Below the pieces are notes generated by a model. The model made no database searches, was not told the origin of the DNA, and saw only the letters and a list, made by a program, of their open reading frames with translations. A stretch of 41,710 bases of DNA. Origin: Bryobacterales bacterium. GTDB lineage: Bacteria > Acidobacteriota > Terriglobia > Bryobacterales > Bryobacteraceae. The translations under genes were made by a program, and so were the position numbers. This document shows positions 41,471-41,710 of the stretch, one piece after another (the stretch's first letter is position 1; each line of letters starts with the position of its first letter). The DNA is taken from assembly GCA_027459465.1 (NCBI GenBank), contig DAIDIH010000024.1:1-41710 (forward strand). Direction: 5' to 3'.

Positions 41471-41494
41471 AATAGAACTCGGAAGAAACAACAC

Positions 41495-41710
41495 GTGACC
41501 ACCAGATCCCCCCGTCCCTTCCTCGCCCTCCTCACCCTCCTCGCCACCCTCCCCGCCCAAAACACCCCGACCAACCTCCCGCCCGTCATCGACGTCCACG
41601 TCCACGCCATGGACGCCGACTTCCCCGGCGTCGCCCCCATGTGCCCCAACACCCCCCAGTTCCTCGCCTCAGACCCCGCCACCAAAGAAGCCCCCTTCGG
41701 CTGGGCCCCG
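41495..41710 (+). CDS. Second amidohydrolase copy, 5' part (cut by window edge)
   Basis: The 72 codons visible encode a signal peptide (FLALLTLLATLPAQ) followed by VIDVHVHAMDADFPG and continue to the window edge. This is a paralogue of the gene at 37548-38540: after the signal peptide the proteins are identical except for one alanine/valine change in the part seen. GTG at 41495 follows GGAAG by about nine bases. Composition returns to the C-rich form of the 31-38 kb region, so this gene belongs to the resident chromosome and not to the island before it. Confidence 0.88.
   Translation, partial: MTTRSPRPFLALLTLLATLPAQNTPTNLPPVIDVHVHAMDADFPGVAPMCPNTPQFLASDPATKEAPFGWAP
41588..41710 (+). repeat. 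Direct repeat, right copy (amidohydrolase 5' region)
   Basis: Matches 37632-37754 at 121 of 123 positions and is cut by the window edge. The two substitutions fall in adjacent codons of the FPG(A/V)AP region. Such high identity beside fully diverged signal-peptide sequence points to a recent duplication with a replaced 5' end, or to gene conversion. Confidence 0.95.

Noticed and set aside
38541-41494. Prophage or insertion sequence
   Set aside because: No integrase, transposase, phage structural gene or terminal inverted repeat was found; the flanking repeat belongs to the amidohydrolase genes.

Overview
The window looks like chromosome of an Acidobacteriota member, probably close to Bryobacterales/Solibacter. 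This is inferred from very GC-rich codon use, an MqnA (futalosine-route menaquinone) gene, LPS-type genes, a DUF1684 protein, a cytochrome c/copper-monooxygenase fusion, and a winged-helix/malectin protein of a type common in that phylum. No rRNA, tRNA, CRISPR array, integrase or transposase was recognised.

Layout. (1) 1-384: 5' part of mqnA on the minus strand. (2) 451-7838: a tightly packed nine-gene plus-strand operon: Trm112-like protein, GT9 glycosyltransferase, MsbA-like exporter, YicC nuclease, gmk, rpoZ, coaBC, family-4 uracil-DNA glycosylase, tmk. It mixes envelope export with nucleotide, cofactor and RNA polymerase functions. (3) 7835-9866: a minus-strand accessory patch with a SLOG-fold nucleotide-binding protein, a ComF-like phosphoribosyltransferase and a two-helix membrane protein. 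(4) 9891-12668: hydantoinase A-type protein and a DUF1684 lipoprotein-like secreted protein, minus strand. (5) 12720-17485: FkbM methyltransferase, then SMP-30 lactonase, NUDIX hydrolase and mutS2. (6) 17653-23014: a secreted polymer-utilisation-like operon of YncE/phosphoesterase fusion, GH127 beta-L-arabinofuranosidase and an esterase. (7) 31295 down to 23081: an eight-gene minus-strand housekeeping operon (purE, purK, larC, metG, tatD, polyprenyl synthase, cupin, aminotransferase). (8) 31442-38540: cytochrome c/PHM-like fusion (minus), then MscS channel, tannase-family esterase, winged-helix/malectin membrane protein and amidohydrolase (plus). (9) 38541-41494: an atypical, lower-GC island of small membrane proteins. 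(10) 41495-41710: start of a second amidohydrolase nearly identical to the first over about 120 bases.

Two large-scale signals stand out. The plus strand is strongly G-rich up to about 31.39 kb whichever way the genes point, then strongly C-rich, a terminus-type skew switch or an inversion edge. The island at 38.5-41.5 kb lies between two amidohydrolase paralogues that form a direct repeat. The best candidates for unfamiliar biology are the SLOG/phosphoribosyltransferase pair and the membrane-protein island ending in a two-helix protein with a possible phospholipase D-fold sensor domain.
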